DNA of 64,000 bases from Streptococcus mitis (GCF_016658865.1 NZ_CP067992.1:515001-579000), one strand, 5' to 3'; shown: positions 1 through 8,888, counted from the first letter of the stretch. Notes: generated by a model not told the origin, from the sequence alone. Numbers and translations: made by a program.

Positions 1-107
1 TTCAAGGTCAGACTTTGCTCGCTCTGCTGGGCAATAGTCTCTTCCAAGAGACTTTCAATTTCTTTCTGACGACGATTGAAGTCAAACCATTTTTCCAAAT
101 AGGTCAT
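1..107 (-). CDS. Probable MarR-type regulator, N-terminal part only
   Basis: Only the first 35 codons lie in the window; the gene runs off the left edge. The ATG at 105-107 follows a strong AAAGGAGAT ribosome site. The peptide begins MTYLEKWFDF and continues as a charged helix with RRQKEIESLLEE, which resembles the N-terminal helix of small streptococcal MarR winged-helix regulators. The DNA-binding domain is outside the window, so the family call is tentative. It diverges from lrgAB, so it could regulate that pair or itself, but nothing here proves this. Confidence 0.45.
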   Translation of the reverse strand, partial: MTYLEKWFDFNRRQKEIESLLEETIAQQSEQSLTL

Positions 108-145
108 AGTATCTCCTTTCTTTTTAGAGTTATAAAATAGAAGAA

Positions 146-161
146 TGTCCATTCACGGACA
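146..161. promoter_or_regulatory. Small inverted repeat in the regulator leader
   Basis: TGTCC-6 nt-GGACA lies between the leftward promoter and the regulator start. MarR proteins often bind short inverted repeats in their own leader, so this is a candidate operator; it is short enough to be chance. Confidence 0.25.
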
Positions 162-195
162 GTTTCTGCATCACAAGATGATTGCGCATGCAATA

Positions 196-224
196 ATTAT
201 ACTACTTTTCAAGAATGCTGGCAA
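196..224 (-). promoter_or_regulatory. Promoter of the leftward regulator gene
   Basis: On the minus strand TTGCCA (219-224) and TATAAT (196-201) are separated by 17 bp. This would start a transcript near 188, about 80 nt upstream of the regulator ATG. Confidence 0.6.
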
Positions 225-329
225 GAAGGACGCTGGCATCTCTTATCCTAAATCATACCTGTTTTCACAAGTCAAGAATTGTCTGTATCCACTTTCATCT
301 CTAATTTTCATCATCTCTTGTGCATTTCC

Positions 330-357
330 TTGAAATTTTCTGAAAAAAGAGTAAACT
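330..357 (+). promoter_or_regulatory. Promoter of lrgAB
   Basis: TTGAAA (330-335) and TAAACT (352-357) have a 16 bp spacer. The predicted start near 364 lies downstream of the ATG at 361, which favours the ATG at 391 as the lrgA start. Confidence 0.6.
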
Positions 358-390
358 GGTATGCAAGAAGTCTATTTCGTGGAGTTTAGG

Positions 391-765
391 ATGAAATTAT
401 ATGTTCAATTAATGATTCTCTTTGTGATTTCTCTAATCGGAGAGGGGATCTCTAGTTTCTTTCATTTGCCCATCCCAGGCAGTATTATCGGTTTGATTAT
501 TCTTTTTCTAGCCCTACAATTCAAGTGGTTGAGAACCAGGCATGTCAACATGGTGGGGAATTTCTTGCTGGCCAATATGACCATTCTCTTTTTGCCGCCA
601 GCAGTGGGAATCATGGAGAAGTTTGATGTGATTGCTCCCTATCTTTTGCCCATTGTTTTGATTGTCTTTTTTGCAGCAGTCATCAATATTATCCTCATAG
701 CCTTGGTAGTTCAGTTCATCAAGAGACGGTTTGAGGGAGATTATGAGAAAGGAGATGCCAAATGA
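391..765 (+). CDS. lrgA: CidA/LrgA-family holin-like membrane protein
   Basis: A 124-residue hydrophobic protein with about four membrane helices (roughly 7-24, 29-48, 60-80, 88-110) and a basic C-terminus. The motif HLPIPGSIIGLIILF is typical of CidA/LrgA proteins, which act as small holin-like membrane proteins linked to murein hydrolase control and, in some species, pyruvate transport. An in-frame ATG at 361 lies upstream of the likely transcription start; the ATG at 391 has GGAG seven bases before it, so I chose 391. It overlaps lrgB by four bases (ATGA), so the two are translationally coupled. Confidence 0.88.
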   Translation: MKLYVQLMILFVISLIGEGISSFFHLPIPGSIIGLIILFLALQFKWLRTRHVNMVGNFLLANMTILFLPPAVGIMEKFDVIAPYLLPIVLIVFFAAVINIILIALVVQFIKRRFEGDYEKGDAK

Positions 766-1457
766 GTGAATTTGTTTCCAATCCCCTGTTTGGGCTTGCC
801 CTGTCTATCCTAGCTTATCTAGTGGGAATGCTGATTTACAGACGTTTTCCCCATCCATTGACAACGCCCTTGCTTTTGTCAGCTGTTTTCATTATTATCT
901 TTCTAAAGGTGACGGGTATTTCTTACCAAGATTACTACCAAGGTGGGGTTTATTTGAACAACTTGATTGTTCCATCGACCGTGGCTCTAGGGATTCCGCT
1001 TTATAAGAGTTTTCACTTGATGAAGCACCATGCACGGAGTATTCTCTTTGGTAGTCTGTTAGCAGTAGTTGTCAATACCTCTTTCACAGCCCTTGTAGCT
1101 AAGATTTTTGGAATGGACTTTTTCCTAGCCATTTCTCTCTTTCCTAAGTCAGTAACAACCGCCATGGCAGTGGGAATCACAGAAAAATTGCAAGGTTTGA
1201 CGACTGTGACCTTGGTCGTTGTAGTCGCAACTGGTATTTTAACCAGTGTGATCGGACCAACCCTTTTGAAGTGGTTGAAAATAGATGATCCAGTAGCTGT
1301 TGGTCTTTCCCTTGGAGGGACAGGCCACGCAGTTGGAACGGGAACAGCCTTCCGATACGGCTCTGTAGCAGGAGCCATGGGTGGTTTGGCTATCGGTGTC
1401 ACCGGTATTCTCTATGTCTTTGTCAGCCCTATTGTAGCCAGTTTGATATTGAGTTAA
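762..1457 (+). CDS. lrgB: LrgB/CidB-family membrane protein
   Basis: A 231-residue polytopic membrane protein. The central SLFPKSVTTAMAVGI and glycine-rich GGTGHAVGTGTAF segments are hallmarks of the LrgB/YohK family, which pairs with LrgA in the membrane and affects autolysis and fermentation by-product handling. Its ATG overlaps the lrgA stop. The operon ends at a hairpin directly after the stop codon. Nothing is missing compared with the usual family length. Confidence 0.9.
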   Translation: MSEFVSNPLFGLALSILAYLVGMLIYRRFPHPLTTPLLLSAVFIIIFLKVTGISYQDYYQGGVYLNNLIVPSTVALGIPLYKSFHLMKHHARSILFGSLLAVVVNTSFTALVAKIFGMDFFLAISLFPKSVTTAMAVGITEKLQGLTTVTLVVVVATGILTSVIGPTLLKWLKIDDPVAVGLSLGGTGHAVGTGTAFRYGSVAGAMGGLAIGVTGILYVFVSPIVASLILS

Positions 1458-1464
1458 ATCAAAA

Positions 1465-1490
1465 CCCAGCTGTTTAGCTGGGCCTTTTTT
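1465..1490 (+). terminator. Terminator of lrgAB
   Basis: CCCAGCT-GTTT-AGCTGGG followed by CC and six T. Read leftward the stem is followed by TTTTG, so it may also serve the convergent ABC transporter gene, whose stop codon overlaps it. Confidence 0.88.
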
Positions 1491-2253
1491 ATTGCAAATT
1501 AACCTTGTTTTTCAAGATGTGATAAGTTCCTAGATAGTAGATGGCTATAAGAATAACTTCTTCCAGAATAGTCATGATAATACCCATCTGGAACTGATCA
1601 GCTCCTCCTGTGGTTGATGGGAAGTAGAAACCAGGGTTAGAACGATAGAAGAGTTCAATAAAGCCAACGACGATTTGGATACCAATGTAGGCTACAATTG
1701 ACAGTGCGGTACGGTATTCATTGAAAAGTTGTCCAATGGAAATAGCCAAGTAGATGCAGAGGATTCCAGAAATGGTATTTAGTAGGAAGGATACTCCCAT
1801 AAGAGAGAGTTGAGGAAGGTGTGTTTCTATAAATGGAATCAAGTCAGAAGTTGCAAACCAATCTGGAGCCGTAAGGGTCAGAACAATGAAAGCACTGATT
1901 GCTAGTACAGTAGTGCTGACAATAGACCAGATAAAGGCACCGACTAGTTTGGCTGTGATGATATGGTGTTCAGAAACTGGCAAGGTTAAAGTCAGATAGC
2001 CTTGTCGGTCATAGACACTTCCTTTGAATCGTTTAATAATCAAGAAGATAGTTGAAATCACAAGTGTAACCATCAAACCCCCAAAGACAGTAGATAGAAA
2101 AACAAGTAGAACAGATAGATTTTTTTCAGGTAATTTTATTAAGGATTGTGTCTGAATTCCAATAAGAACAGAGAGGAAGAGAACAGCAGCGTAGAGGGCT
2201 AAATACCACTTGTTAACATTTTTAAATTCGTAGCGAACTAAATTCCAAAACAT
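1489..2253 (-). CDS. ABC transporter permease (ABC-2 like)
   Basis: A 254-residue protein with about six hydrophobic segments and a short cytoplasmic N-terminus (MFWNLVRYEFKN), the layout of ABC-2-type permeases that pair with a single cytoplasmic ATPase. It is last in a leftward three-gene unit GntR-ATPase-permease, 15 bp after the ATPase stop. This arrangement resembles the YtrA-type regulator/ABC systems of Firmicutes, often induced by cell-envelope stress or peptide antibiotics. The substrate cannot be told from the sequence; export is more likely than import because no binding protein is present. Confidence 0.8.
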   Translation of the reverse strand: MFWNLVRYEFKNVNKWYLALYAAVLFLSVLIGIQTQSLIKLPEKNLSVLLVFLSTVFGGLMVTLVISTIFLIIKRFKGSVYDRQGYLTLTLPVSEHHIITAKLVGAFIWSIVSTTVLAISAFIVLTLTAPDWFATSDLIPFIETHLPQLSLMGVSFLLNTISGILCIYLAISIGQLFNEYRTALSIVAYIGIQIVVGFIELFYRSNPGFYFPSTTGGADQFQMGIIMTILEEVILIAIYYLGTYHILKNKVNLQ

Positions 2254-2268
2254 AATAATCTCCTTTGC

Positions 2269-2964
2269 TTAGGCCTTAAATTCCTGACGGAAGAGTTGGT
2301 CAATGGATTCACCTGACTCATAGCGAATATCATCTACATTTCCTTGACGGACGACTTTTCCGTCTTTGAGGAAGACAATTTCATCCAAGATTGGCTCGAT
2401 ATCAGAAATCAAGTGGGTAGAAATCAAAACAGTAGAAGTTGGGGAGTAGTTGTTGATAATAGTATTGAGGATATACTCACGGGCTGCTGGATCCACTCCA
2501 CCAATGGGTTCGTCCAGAACATAGAGACGAGCATCACGGCTCATAACCAAAATCAGTTGTACCTTTTCCTTGTTTCCTTTTGATAGTTTCTTGAGACGAC
2601 TATTTTCATCAATTCCTAGGTCTGCAAGTAAATGATGGGCGCGTTCAAGATTGAAATCCTTATAGAAGGTCTTGAAGTAGGTTAGGGCTTCTTTGACCTT
2701 CATTTGTTCATTGAGATAGGTCGTATCAGGTAAATAAGCCACAATGGCCTTGGTTGCTGGGCTTGGGTCCATATCGTTGATGAGGACACGTCCTTGATCT
2801 GGTTGTAAGAGGCCATTGATTAGTTTAATCAGGGTTGTTTTCCCTGAGCCGTTTGGTCCAAGGAGACCAACAATTTTCCCAGCTGGGATGTCAAGGGAAA
2901 CATTTTCAAGGGCTGGGGTTGCTCCATAAGATTTGGATACATTTTCAAATGCTAGTAATGACAT
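2269..2964 (-). CDS. ABC transporter ATP-binding protein
   Basis: A 231-residue nucleotide-binding domain. Walker A is GPNGSGKTT at residues 36-44, the signature is LSKGN near 133, Walker B is YVLDEP near 155 and the switch histidine lies in ISTHL near 190. I chose the ATG at 2962-2964 because AGGAG lies about nine bases upstream; a longer in-frame extension to 2991 would overlap the regulator gene. It powers the adjacent membrane protein. Four bases separate it from the GntR gene, so the genes form one operon under that regulator. Confidence 0.88.
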   Translation of the reverse strand: MSLLAFENVSKSYGATPALENVSLDIPAGKIVGLLGPNGSGKTTLIKLINGLLQPDQGRVLINDMDPSPATKAIVAYLPDTTYLNEQMKVKEALTYFKTFYKDFNLERAHHLLADLGIDENSRLKKLSKGNKEKVQLILVMSRDARLYVLDEPIGGVDPAAREYILNTIINNYSPTSTVLISTHLISDIEPILDEIVFLKDGKVVRQGNVDDIRYESGESIDQLFRQEFKA

Positions 2965-2968
2965 AGGC

Positions 2969-3334
2969 TTAAACTCCTTTAATATAATCACTGACTACGC
3001 CTGGTAGTTCTTCTTTTTCATAGCCAAAATGGGTCATGGAGGAAACGAAGTGTTCCAATTCTTCTTCTGATAATTGTTTGCGCGATTGGGCGATTAGCTC
3101 CTTATCCTCAGTCACAAATCGTCCAGTTGTTCGCTTACTGTAGACAAACCCTTCTCGTTCGAGGTCTGACAAGGCTCTTTGGATGGTGTTGGGATTGACA
3201 CCTGCCTCGCTAGCTAACTCTCTCACGGTTGGAAGTTGTTGATTGGGTTCCAGTGTATGGGAAACAATCTGAAGCTTGATTTTCTCCATAATCTGTAAAT
3301 AGATGGGTTTTTTGTTGTCAAATGTCCAGGACAT
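2969..3334 (-). CDS. GntR-family regulator, YtrA type
   Basis: A 121-residue regulator with an N-terminal winged helix (about 10-78: [20 protein letters not shown] then [14 protein letters not shown]) and only a short C-terminal helical tail. This short form is the YtrA subgroup, which usually represses the ABC transporter operon it leads. It is the first gene of the operon, with a near-consensus promoter upstream. The inducer is unknown. Confidence 0.87.
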
Positions 3335-3371
3335 CTTGGTCTCCTTTCTTTTATCCTTTTGTCTTAATCAA

Positions 3372-3400
3372 ATAATACAACAAAACAAAAAACTTGTCAA
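3372..3400 (-). promoter_or_regulatory. Strong promoter of the GntR-ABC operon
   Basis: On the minus strand TTGACA (3395-3400), 17 bp spacer and TATTAT (3372-3377). A near-consensus promoter fits an operon held down by its own repressor. Confidence 0.75.
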
Positions 3401-3440
3401 GCAAAAAGAAGAATTGTTTTGGGAATCGTTTAAAAAATGG

Positions 3441-3446
3441 TATAAT
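3441..3446 (+). promoter_or_regulatory. Extended -10 promoter of the nrdR operon
   Basis: TGGTATAAT is an extended -10 element; no good -35 box is seen at the standard distance. Start would be near 3453, just before the AAGGAGGG ribosome site of nrdR. Confidence 0.6.
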
Positions 3447-3473
3447 GAAAAGAAAACGATAAGGAGGGAAAGG

Positions 3474-3947
3474 ATGCGTTGTCCAAAATGTGGGGCTACC
3501 AAGTCAAGTGTTATCGATAGTCGCCAAGCTGAAGAAGGGAACACCATTCGTAGAAGACGTGAGTGCGATGAATGCCAGCACCGTTTTACAACCTACGAAC
3601 GGGTAGAAGAAAGAACCTTAGTGGTTGTTAAAAAAGATGGCACGCGGGAACAATTCTCCAGAGATAAAATCTTTAATGGGATTATCCGCTCAGCCCAGAA
3701 ACGTCCTGTGTCAAGTGATGAAATCAACATGGTAGTCAATCGTATCGAACAGAAACTCCGTGGTCGAAATGAAAATGAAATTCAAAGTGAGGACATTGGT
3801 TCACTCGTCATGGAGGAGTTGGCTGAATTGGATGAGATTACCTATGTGCGTTTTGCCAGTGTCTATCGTAGTTTTAAGGATGTCAGTGAGCTAGAGAGCC
3901 TGCTCCAACAAATCACCCAGTCCTCTAAAAAGAAAAAGGAAAGATAA
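3474..3947 (+). CDS. nrdR: Transcriptional repressor NrdR
   Basis: A 157-residue protein, the usual NrdR length. It opens with a zinc ribbon (MRCPKCG, then [12 protein letters not shown] near 31-40) and continues with an ATP-cone domain (about 49-139, [14 protein letters not shown]). NrdR senses dATP/ATP and represses ribonucleotide reductase genes at NrdR boxes. Upstream in-frame codons are present, but the ATG at 3474 follows AAGGAGGGAAAGG and gives the canonical N-terminus. It leads an operon with replication initiation genes; the dnaB start codon follows the nrdR stop directly. Confidence 0.95.
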
Positions 3948-5117
3948 ATGAAGCCAATTGACCGTTTTTCTTATCTAAAGAATAATCGGGTGTCACAAGA
4001 TACCTCATCTCTGGTACAGTGCTACCTCCCGATTATCGGTCAGGAGGCACTGAGCCTTTATCTTTATACAATCAGTTTTTGGGATAATGGTAGAAAGGAA
4101 TACCTCTTTTCAAGTATTCTCAACCATCTCAACTTTGGGATGGATAGACTGCTAAAATCCTTGAAAATCCTATCTGCTTTCAATCTCTTGACCCTCTATC
4201 AAAATGGGGATACCTATCAGATAGTTATCCATGCTCCTCTTTCAAGTCAAGATTTCTTGGAGCATCCTGTTTATCGCAGACTTTTGGAGAAAAAGATTGG
4301 CGACTCGGCTGTGGAGGATTTGAAAGTTGAGAGTGCTGAGGGAGAAGAAATACCTGTCTCACTCAATCAAGTCTTTCCAGACTTGGCAGAATTGGGAAGT
4401 CAAGAAGACCTTGGCCTCAAGAAGAAAGTGGCCAACGATTTTGACTTAGACCATTTTCGTCAGCTTATGGCTCGAGATGGGCTTCGCTTTGCGGATGAGC
4501 AGTCCGACGTCTTGAACCTCTTTGCCATTGCCGAGGAGAAGAAATGGACTTGGTTTGAGACCTATCAATTGGCTAAGTCAACAGTTGTTTCCCAGGTTAT
4601 TTCAACCAAACGCATGCGGGAAAAAATCGCTCAAAAACCTGTTTCCTCTGACTTTAGTCCTAAGGAAGCAACCATTATCAAGGAAGCCAAAAGTAAAACT
4701 GCCCTGCAGTTCTTGGCAGAAATCAAGCAAACACGCAAGGGAACCATTACCCAAACAGAAAGAGAACTCTTGCAACAAATGGCTGGCTTGGGCTTGCTGG
4801 ACGAAGTCATTAATATCATTCTCTTGTTGACTTTTAATAAGGTAGATTCTGCAAACATCAATGAGAAATATGCCATGAAGGTAGCCAATGACTATGCCTA
4901 TCAAAAGATTCATTCGGCAGAAGAGGCAGTCTTGCGGATCCGTGAGCGTGGGCAAAAGAATCAGGCTCAAAAAAGCAGTAAACCCAGTCCTACCAAGTCC
5001 AATGTACCCAAGTGGAGCAATCCAGATTATAAGAATGAAACCAGCGAGGAAACTCGTTTGGAACTAGAACGTAAGAAACAAGAACTATTAGCTCGATTAG
5101 AAAAAGGAGGAGATTAG
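3948..5117 (+). CDS. dnaB: Replication initiation / helicase-loading protein DnaB
   Basis: A 389-residue protein of the Firmicutes DnaB family, a primosomal protein of the DnaD/DnaB type and not the replicative helicase. It helps load the helicase at oriC and at restarting forks with DnaD and DnaI. The N-terminal part (DRFSYLKNNRVSQDTSSLVQ) and the C-terminal DnaB_2-type segment around 270-330 (LLQQMAGLGLLDEVINIILL) fit the family; the tail is charged and probably disordered. It is immediately followed by dnaI, the helicase loader, as in pneumococcus. Confidence 0.9.
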   Translation: MKPIDRFSYLKNNRVSQDTSSLVQCYLPIIGQEALSLYLYTISFWDNGRKEYLFSSILNHLNFGMDRLLKSLKILSAFNLLTLYQNGDTYQIVIHAPLSSQDFLEHPVYRRLLEKKIGDSAVEDLKVESAEGEEIPVSLNQVFPDLAELGSQEDLGLKKKVANDFDLDHFRQLMARDGLRFADEQSDVLNLFAIAEEKKWTWFETYQLAKSTVVSQVISTKRMREKIAQKPVSSDFSPKEATIIKEAKSKTALQFLAEIKQTRKGTITQTERELLQQMAGLGLLDEVINIILLLTFNKVDSANINEKYAMKVANDYAYQKIHSAEEAVLRIRERGQKNQAQKSSKPSPTKSNVPKWSNPDYKNETSEETRLELERKKQELLARLEKGGD

Positions 5118-6014
5118 ATGGAAAGTGTCGGAGACGTACTCAAACGTCAACCTAGCCGTTTTCATTATCAAGATTTGGTCCAGAAAATCATGAAGGACCC
5201 TGATGTTGCGGCCTTTATCCAGCAAAAATCCCTTACTCCAGAGGAATTAAATCGCAGTATCTCCAAGTTTAATCAGTACATCACCGAGCGTGACAAGTTT
5301 CTCCGTGGTGATACGGATTATATTGCCAAAGGCTACAAGCCGATTTTGGTTATGAATCATGGTTATGCGGACGTTTCTTATGAAGAAACTCCTGAACTAA
5401 TTGCAGCGGAAAAAGAAGCGGCTATTAAGAACCGTCTCAAGTTAATAAATCTGCCAGCTAGTCTCAGGAAAGCTAGTTTAGCTCAAGTTGACTTGGATGA
5501 TTTGGGTCGCTTGCCAGTTTTTGAAAAGCTATTAGCCTTCGTGGAGCAATATCCAACTATTCGAAAAGGTCTTTACTTATATGGAGACTTTGGTGTGGGT
5601 AAAAGTTTCATGGTGGCTGCCTTAGCCCATGATTTGTCAGAAAAACGTGGAGTTTCATCAACCCTTCTTCACTATCCTAGCTTTGTCATTGATGTCAAAA
5701 ATGCAATCGGTGATGGCAATGTGAAGACCTTGGTGGATGAGCTTAAGCTTTCTGAAGTCCTGATTTTAGATGACATTGGTGCCGAGCAGTCAACAGCTTG
5801 GGTGCGTGACGAAATCCTGCAGGTCATTCTCCAATATCGGATGCAGGAAAATTTACCGACCTTTTTCACCTCCAACTTCAACTTTGAAGAATTGGAGCTG
5901 CATTTCGCTAAAGGGAAACATGGAAATGACGAAACCTGGGAAGCTAGACGGGTCATGGAACGCATCCGTTATTTGGCTGAGGAGACTCGTTTAGAAGGAG
6001 TAAACCGTCGATGA
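5118..6014 (+). CDS. dnaI: Primosomal helicase loader DnaI
   Basis: A 298-residue AAA+ ATPase. Walker A GDFGVGKS lies at about 155-162 and Walker B VLILDDIG at about 214-221; arginine-rich EARRVMERIRYL near the end fits sensor 2. The N-terminal 130 residues match the helicase-interaction domain of DnaI proteins. It loads the replicative helicase on DNA. Its ATG follows the dnaB stop directly, and its TGA overlaps the next gene by four bases, so translation of the operon is tightly coupled. Confidence 0.95.
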   Translation: MESVGDVLKRQPSRFHYQDLVQKIMKDPDVAAFIQQKSLTPEELNRSISKFNQYITERDKFLRGDTDYIAKGYKPILVMNHGYADVSYEETPELIAAEKEAAIKNRLKLINLPASLRKASLAQVDLDDLGRLPVFEKLLAFVEQYPTIRKGLYLYGDFGVGKSFMVAALAHDLSEKRGVSSTLLHYPSFVIDVKNAIGDGNVKTLVDELKLSEVLILDDIGAEQSTAWVRDEILQVILQYRMQENLPTFFTSNFNFEELELHFAKGKHGNDETWEARRVMERIRYLAEETRLEGVNRR

Positions 6015-6724
6015 CAGAAACGATTAAACTGATGAAAGCTCATAAGTCTGTTCGAAGATTTAAGGAGCAAGCCCTTCCTCAGGAAGACTTGACCGAAATC
6101 CTGACAGCAGCCCAGATGGCCTCGTCTTGGAAGAATTTCCAATCCTACTCTGTGATTGTAGTACGAAGTCAAGAAAAGAAAGATGCCTTGTATGAATTGG
6201 TACCTCAAGAAGCCATTCGCCAGTCTGCTGTTTTCCTTCTCTTTGTCGGAGATTTGAACCGAGCGGAAAAGGGAGCCCAGCTTCATACTGACAACTTCCA
6301 ACCTCAAGGTGTAGAAGGTCTCTTGATTAGTTCAGTCGATGCGGCTCTTGCTGGTCAAAATGCCCTGCTGGCAGCTGAAAGCTTGGGCTATGGTGGTGTT
6401 ATTATTGGCTTGGTGCGTTACAAGTCAGAAGAGGTGGCAGAGCTTTTTAACCTGCCTGACTATACCTATCCTGTCTTTGGGATGGCACTGGGTCTTCCAA
6501 ATGAAGAACATGAAGTCAAACCTCGCTTGCCATTGAATCAAGTGGTATTTGAGGAAGAATATCAGGAACAAACAGTTGATGTGATTGAGGCTTATGACCG
6601 GGTACAGGCGGACTATGCTGGAGTGCGTGCGACCACAAGCTGGAGTCAGCGCCTAGCAGAACAGTTTGGTCAAGCAGAACCAAGCTCAACTAGAAAAAAT
6701 CTTGAACAGAAGAAGCTATTGTAG
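6011..6724 (+). CDS. Nitroreductase-family NADPH-dependent oxidoreductase
   Basis: A 237-residue FMN oxidoreductase of the NfsA/FRP type. Motifs include the N-terminal HKSVRRF (FMN phosphate binding), AAQMASSWKNFQSYSV, and GYGGVIIGLVR. Such enzymes reduce nitro compounds, flavins or quinones with NADPH. The physiological substrate is unknown. It overlaps dnaI by four bases and is followed 13 bp later by der, so it is co-transcribed with replication and ribosome-assembly genes, an arrangement conserved in streptococci. Confidence 0.85.
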   Translation: MTETIKLMKAHKSVRRFKEQALPQEDLTEILTAAQMASSWKNFQSYSVIVVRSQEKKDALYELVPQEAIRQSAVFLLFVGDLNRAEKGAQLHTDNFQPQGVEGLLISSVDAALAGQNALLAAESLGYGGVIIGLVRYKSEEVAELFNLPDYTYPVFGMALGLPNEEHEVKPRLPLNQVVFEEEYQEQTVDVIEAYDRVQADYAGVRATTSWSQRLAEQFGQAEPSSTRKNLEQKKLL

Positions 6725-6737
6725 AAAGTGAGAAATT

Positions 6738-8048
6738 ATGGCCCTACCAACTATTGCCATTGTAGGACGTCCCAATGTTGGGAAATCAACCCTATTTAAT
6801 CGGATCGCTGGTGAGCGAATCTCCATTGTAGAAGATGTCGAAGGAGTGACACGTGACCGTATCTATGCGACGGGTGAGTGGCTCAATCGTTCCTTTAGCA
6901 TGATTGATACAGGAGGAATCGATGATGTCGATGCTCCTTTCATGGAACAAATCAAGCACCAGGCAGAAATTGCCATGGAAGAAGCCGATGTTATCGTCTT
7001 TGTCGTGTCTGGTAAGGAAGGAATTACCGATGCAGACGAATACGTAGCCCGTAAGCTTTATAAGACCCATAAACCAGTTATCCTTGCGGTTAACAAGGTG
7101 GACAACCCTGAAATGAGAAATGATATCTATGATTTCTATGCTCTCGGTTTGGGTGAACCGCTGCCTATCTCATCTGTCCATGGTATCGGTACAGGGGATG
7201 TGTTAGATGCTATTGTAGAAAATCTTCCAAATGAATATGAAGAAGAAAACCCAGATGTCATTAAGTTTAGCTTGATTGGTCGTCCCAATGTTGGAAAATC
7301 AAGCTTAATCAATGCTATTTTGGGAGAAGACCGTGTCATTGCTAGTCCTGTTGCTGGAACAACGCGTGACGCCATTGATACCCACTTTACAGATACAGAT
7401 GGTCAAGAGTTTACCATGATTGATACGGCTGGTATGCGTAAGTCTGGTAAGGTTTATGAAAATACTGAGAAATATTCTGTCATGCGTGCCATGCGTGCTA
7501 TTGACCGTTCAGATGTGGTCTTAATGGTCATCAATGCGGAAGAAGGCATTCGTGAATACGATAAGCGTATCGCAGGATTTGCCCATGAAGCTGGTAAAGG
7601 GATGATTATCGTGGTCAACAAGTGGGATACACTTGAAAAAGACAACCACACCATGAAAAACTGGGAAGAAGATATTCGTGAGCAGTTCCAATACCTGCCT
7701 TACGCACCGATTATCTTTGTATCAGCCTTGACTAAGCAACGTCTCCACAAACTTCCTGAGATGATCAAGCAAATCAGTGAAAGTCAAAATACACGTATTC
7801 CATCAGCTGTCTTGAACGATGTGATTATGGATGCCATTGCCATCAACCCAACACCGACAGACAAAGGGAAACGTCTTAAGATTTTCTATGCGACCCAAGT
7901 GGCAACCAAACCACCAACCTTTGTCATCTTTGTCAACGAAGAAGAACTCATGCACTTTTCTTACCTGCGTTTCTTGGAAAATCAAATCCGCAAGGCCTTT
8001 GTCTTTGAAGGAACACCAATCCATCTCATCGCAAGAAAACGTAAATAA
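6738..8048 (+). CDS. der: Ribosome biogenesis GTPase Der (EngA)
   Basis: A 436-residue protein with two tandem GTPase domains, diagnostic of Der. Each has a GRPNVGKS P-loop (about 9-16 and 181-188), a DTGG/DTAG switch and an NKxD motif (NKVD, NKWD). The C-terminal 85 residues are the KH-like domain ending in the basic tail IARKRK. It acts in assembly of the 50S subunit. It is the last gene before a clear terminator. Confidence 0.97.
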
Positions 8049-8056
8049 AAAAGTAG

Positions 8057-8084
8057 AATCTGGAATGACATTTCCAGATTTTTT
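8057..8084 (+). terminator. Terminator of the nrdR-der operon
   Basis: AATCTGGAA-6 nt-TTCCAGATT followed by TTTT; a nine-pair stem. Confidence 0.9.
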
Positions 8085-8130
8085 GATAGAATGAAGTTGG
8101 AGAAAGCGCTATCAAAAAGAGGTGTCGATG

Positions 8131-8466
8131 ATGGAACATTTGTTTAAATTCTTACTTTTAGCACCTTACTTTTATTTTGATAACTGGATTGAAAAGGCCA
8201 ACAGAAATAGTAAATTTTTCCCGATTTTTTACTATTTTTACTGGGTTTACATCCCCCTCTATTCTCTTTTTAGCCTTGCTTGGACAGTTGTTTCAGTTCT
8301 GTTTTTCAATATCGTCTTGAGAAATGTGACAGATATCAAGTTTTGGGGCATTTGGTTTCTTTTTATTCTGCTAGCTATTGGTCTGAATTGGTTAACTTAT
8401 TCCTGTTTCAAAAAAATGTTTCGCCTGAGACGGGAATTAGGGAAGTCTAAAGGTGGAAGGCATTGA
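8131..8466 (+). CDS. Small membrane protein of unknown function
   Basis: A 111-residue protein rich in Phe, Tyr and Trp with about three membrane segments (roughly 25-60 and 75-92) and a basic C-terminal tail (RLRRELGKSKGGRH). I do not recognise a family. The start could be the ATG at 8128 or 8131; AGAGG at 8118-8122 gives better spacing to 8131. It is followed 30 bp later by a frameshifted small membrane gene. Confidence 0.6.
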   Translation: MEHLFKFLLLAPYFYFDNWIEKANRNSKFFPIFYYFYWVYIPLYSLFSLAWTVVSVLFFNIVLRNVTDIKFWGIWFLFILLAIGLNWLTYSCFKKMFRLRRELGKSKGGRH

Positions 8467-8496
8467 TTTATATGGTTTTTTAATAGGAGGTAGCTT

Positions 8497-8788
8497 ATGG
8501 TACGTCTAAAATCATTTATTACACGCTATTTCAAGGTCTATATTGGTTTGGTTCTGCTGATCTGGCTTGCTTTCTTTCTTCTTTATTCCTTAGGGTAGTC
8601 CGGTTCTGGGGATAACGATTGACATCTTCATTATGCAGAAAGTCTTGCTAGTTTTTGGAATTCTGTCCATTTTGATGGCCTTGCTGTCCAAGAAAGTCAG
8701 TCTCTTTGTTTTTGGACTTATCTGTTGTCTTTCTCTTTGGATTAATCTATTTATCCTATTTGCTCTTTTGCCGATTTTTGGAAATTAA
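8497..8788 (+). pseudogene. Frameshifted small membrane protein gene
   Basis: From the ATG at 8497 (with AGGAGG upstream) a 33-residue peptide MVRLKSFITRY...LLYSLG is read to a TAG at 8596. If one G of the GGG at 8593-8595 is removed, reading continues as SPVLGITIDIFIMQKVLL and runs through further hydrophobic segments to TAA at 8786-8788, giving one protein of about 96 residues. Both halves are hydrophobic and fit each other, so I read this as a single gene broken by a +1 insertion. The alternative is two small proteins, the second starting at the ATG at 8633 without a clear ribosome site. Confidence 0.6.
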
Positions 8789-8805
8789 ACACTTAAAAAA
8801 TAGAG

Positions 8806-8835
8806 AGAGGTTAGCTTGGAAACTAGCCTCTTTTT
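8806..8835 (+). terminator. Terminator after the small membrane genes
   Basis: GAGGTTAG-8 nt-CTAGCCTC followed by TTTTT; one G-T pair in the stem. Confidence 0.85.
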
Positions 8836-8859
8836 CCATTTTGAAATGGGGATTCTTCC

Positions 8860-8888
8860 TTGAAAATAATCAGTAATTGTGCTAAAAT
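8860..8888 (+). promoter_or_regulatory. Promoter of secA
   Basis: TTGAAA (8860-8865), 17 bp spacer, TAAAAT (8883-8888). Start near 8895, about 40 nt before the secA ATG. Confidence 0.7.

Noticed and set aside
361..390. lrgA start at ATG 361
   Set aside because: It lies at or upstream of the predicted transcription start and has no ribosome site; 391 is better.
3303..3473. Longer N-terminus for NrdR
   Set aside because: It would cover the promoter and lacks family similarity; the zinc ribbon must start at MRCPKCG.
4522..4970. Overlapping frames inside dnaB on both strands
   Set aside because: Shadow frames within a clear gene, with unusual amino-acid composition and no start signals.
8593..8598. 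Programmed frameshift at GGGTAG
   Set aside because: No slippery heptamer, stimulatory hairpin or internal Shine-Dalgarno was seen; a simple insertion is more likely.
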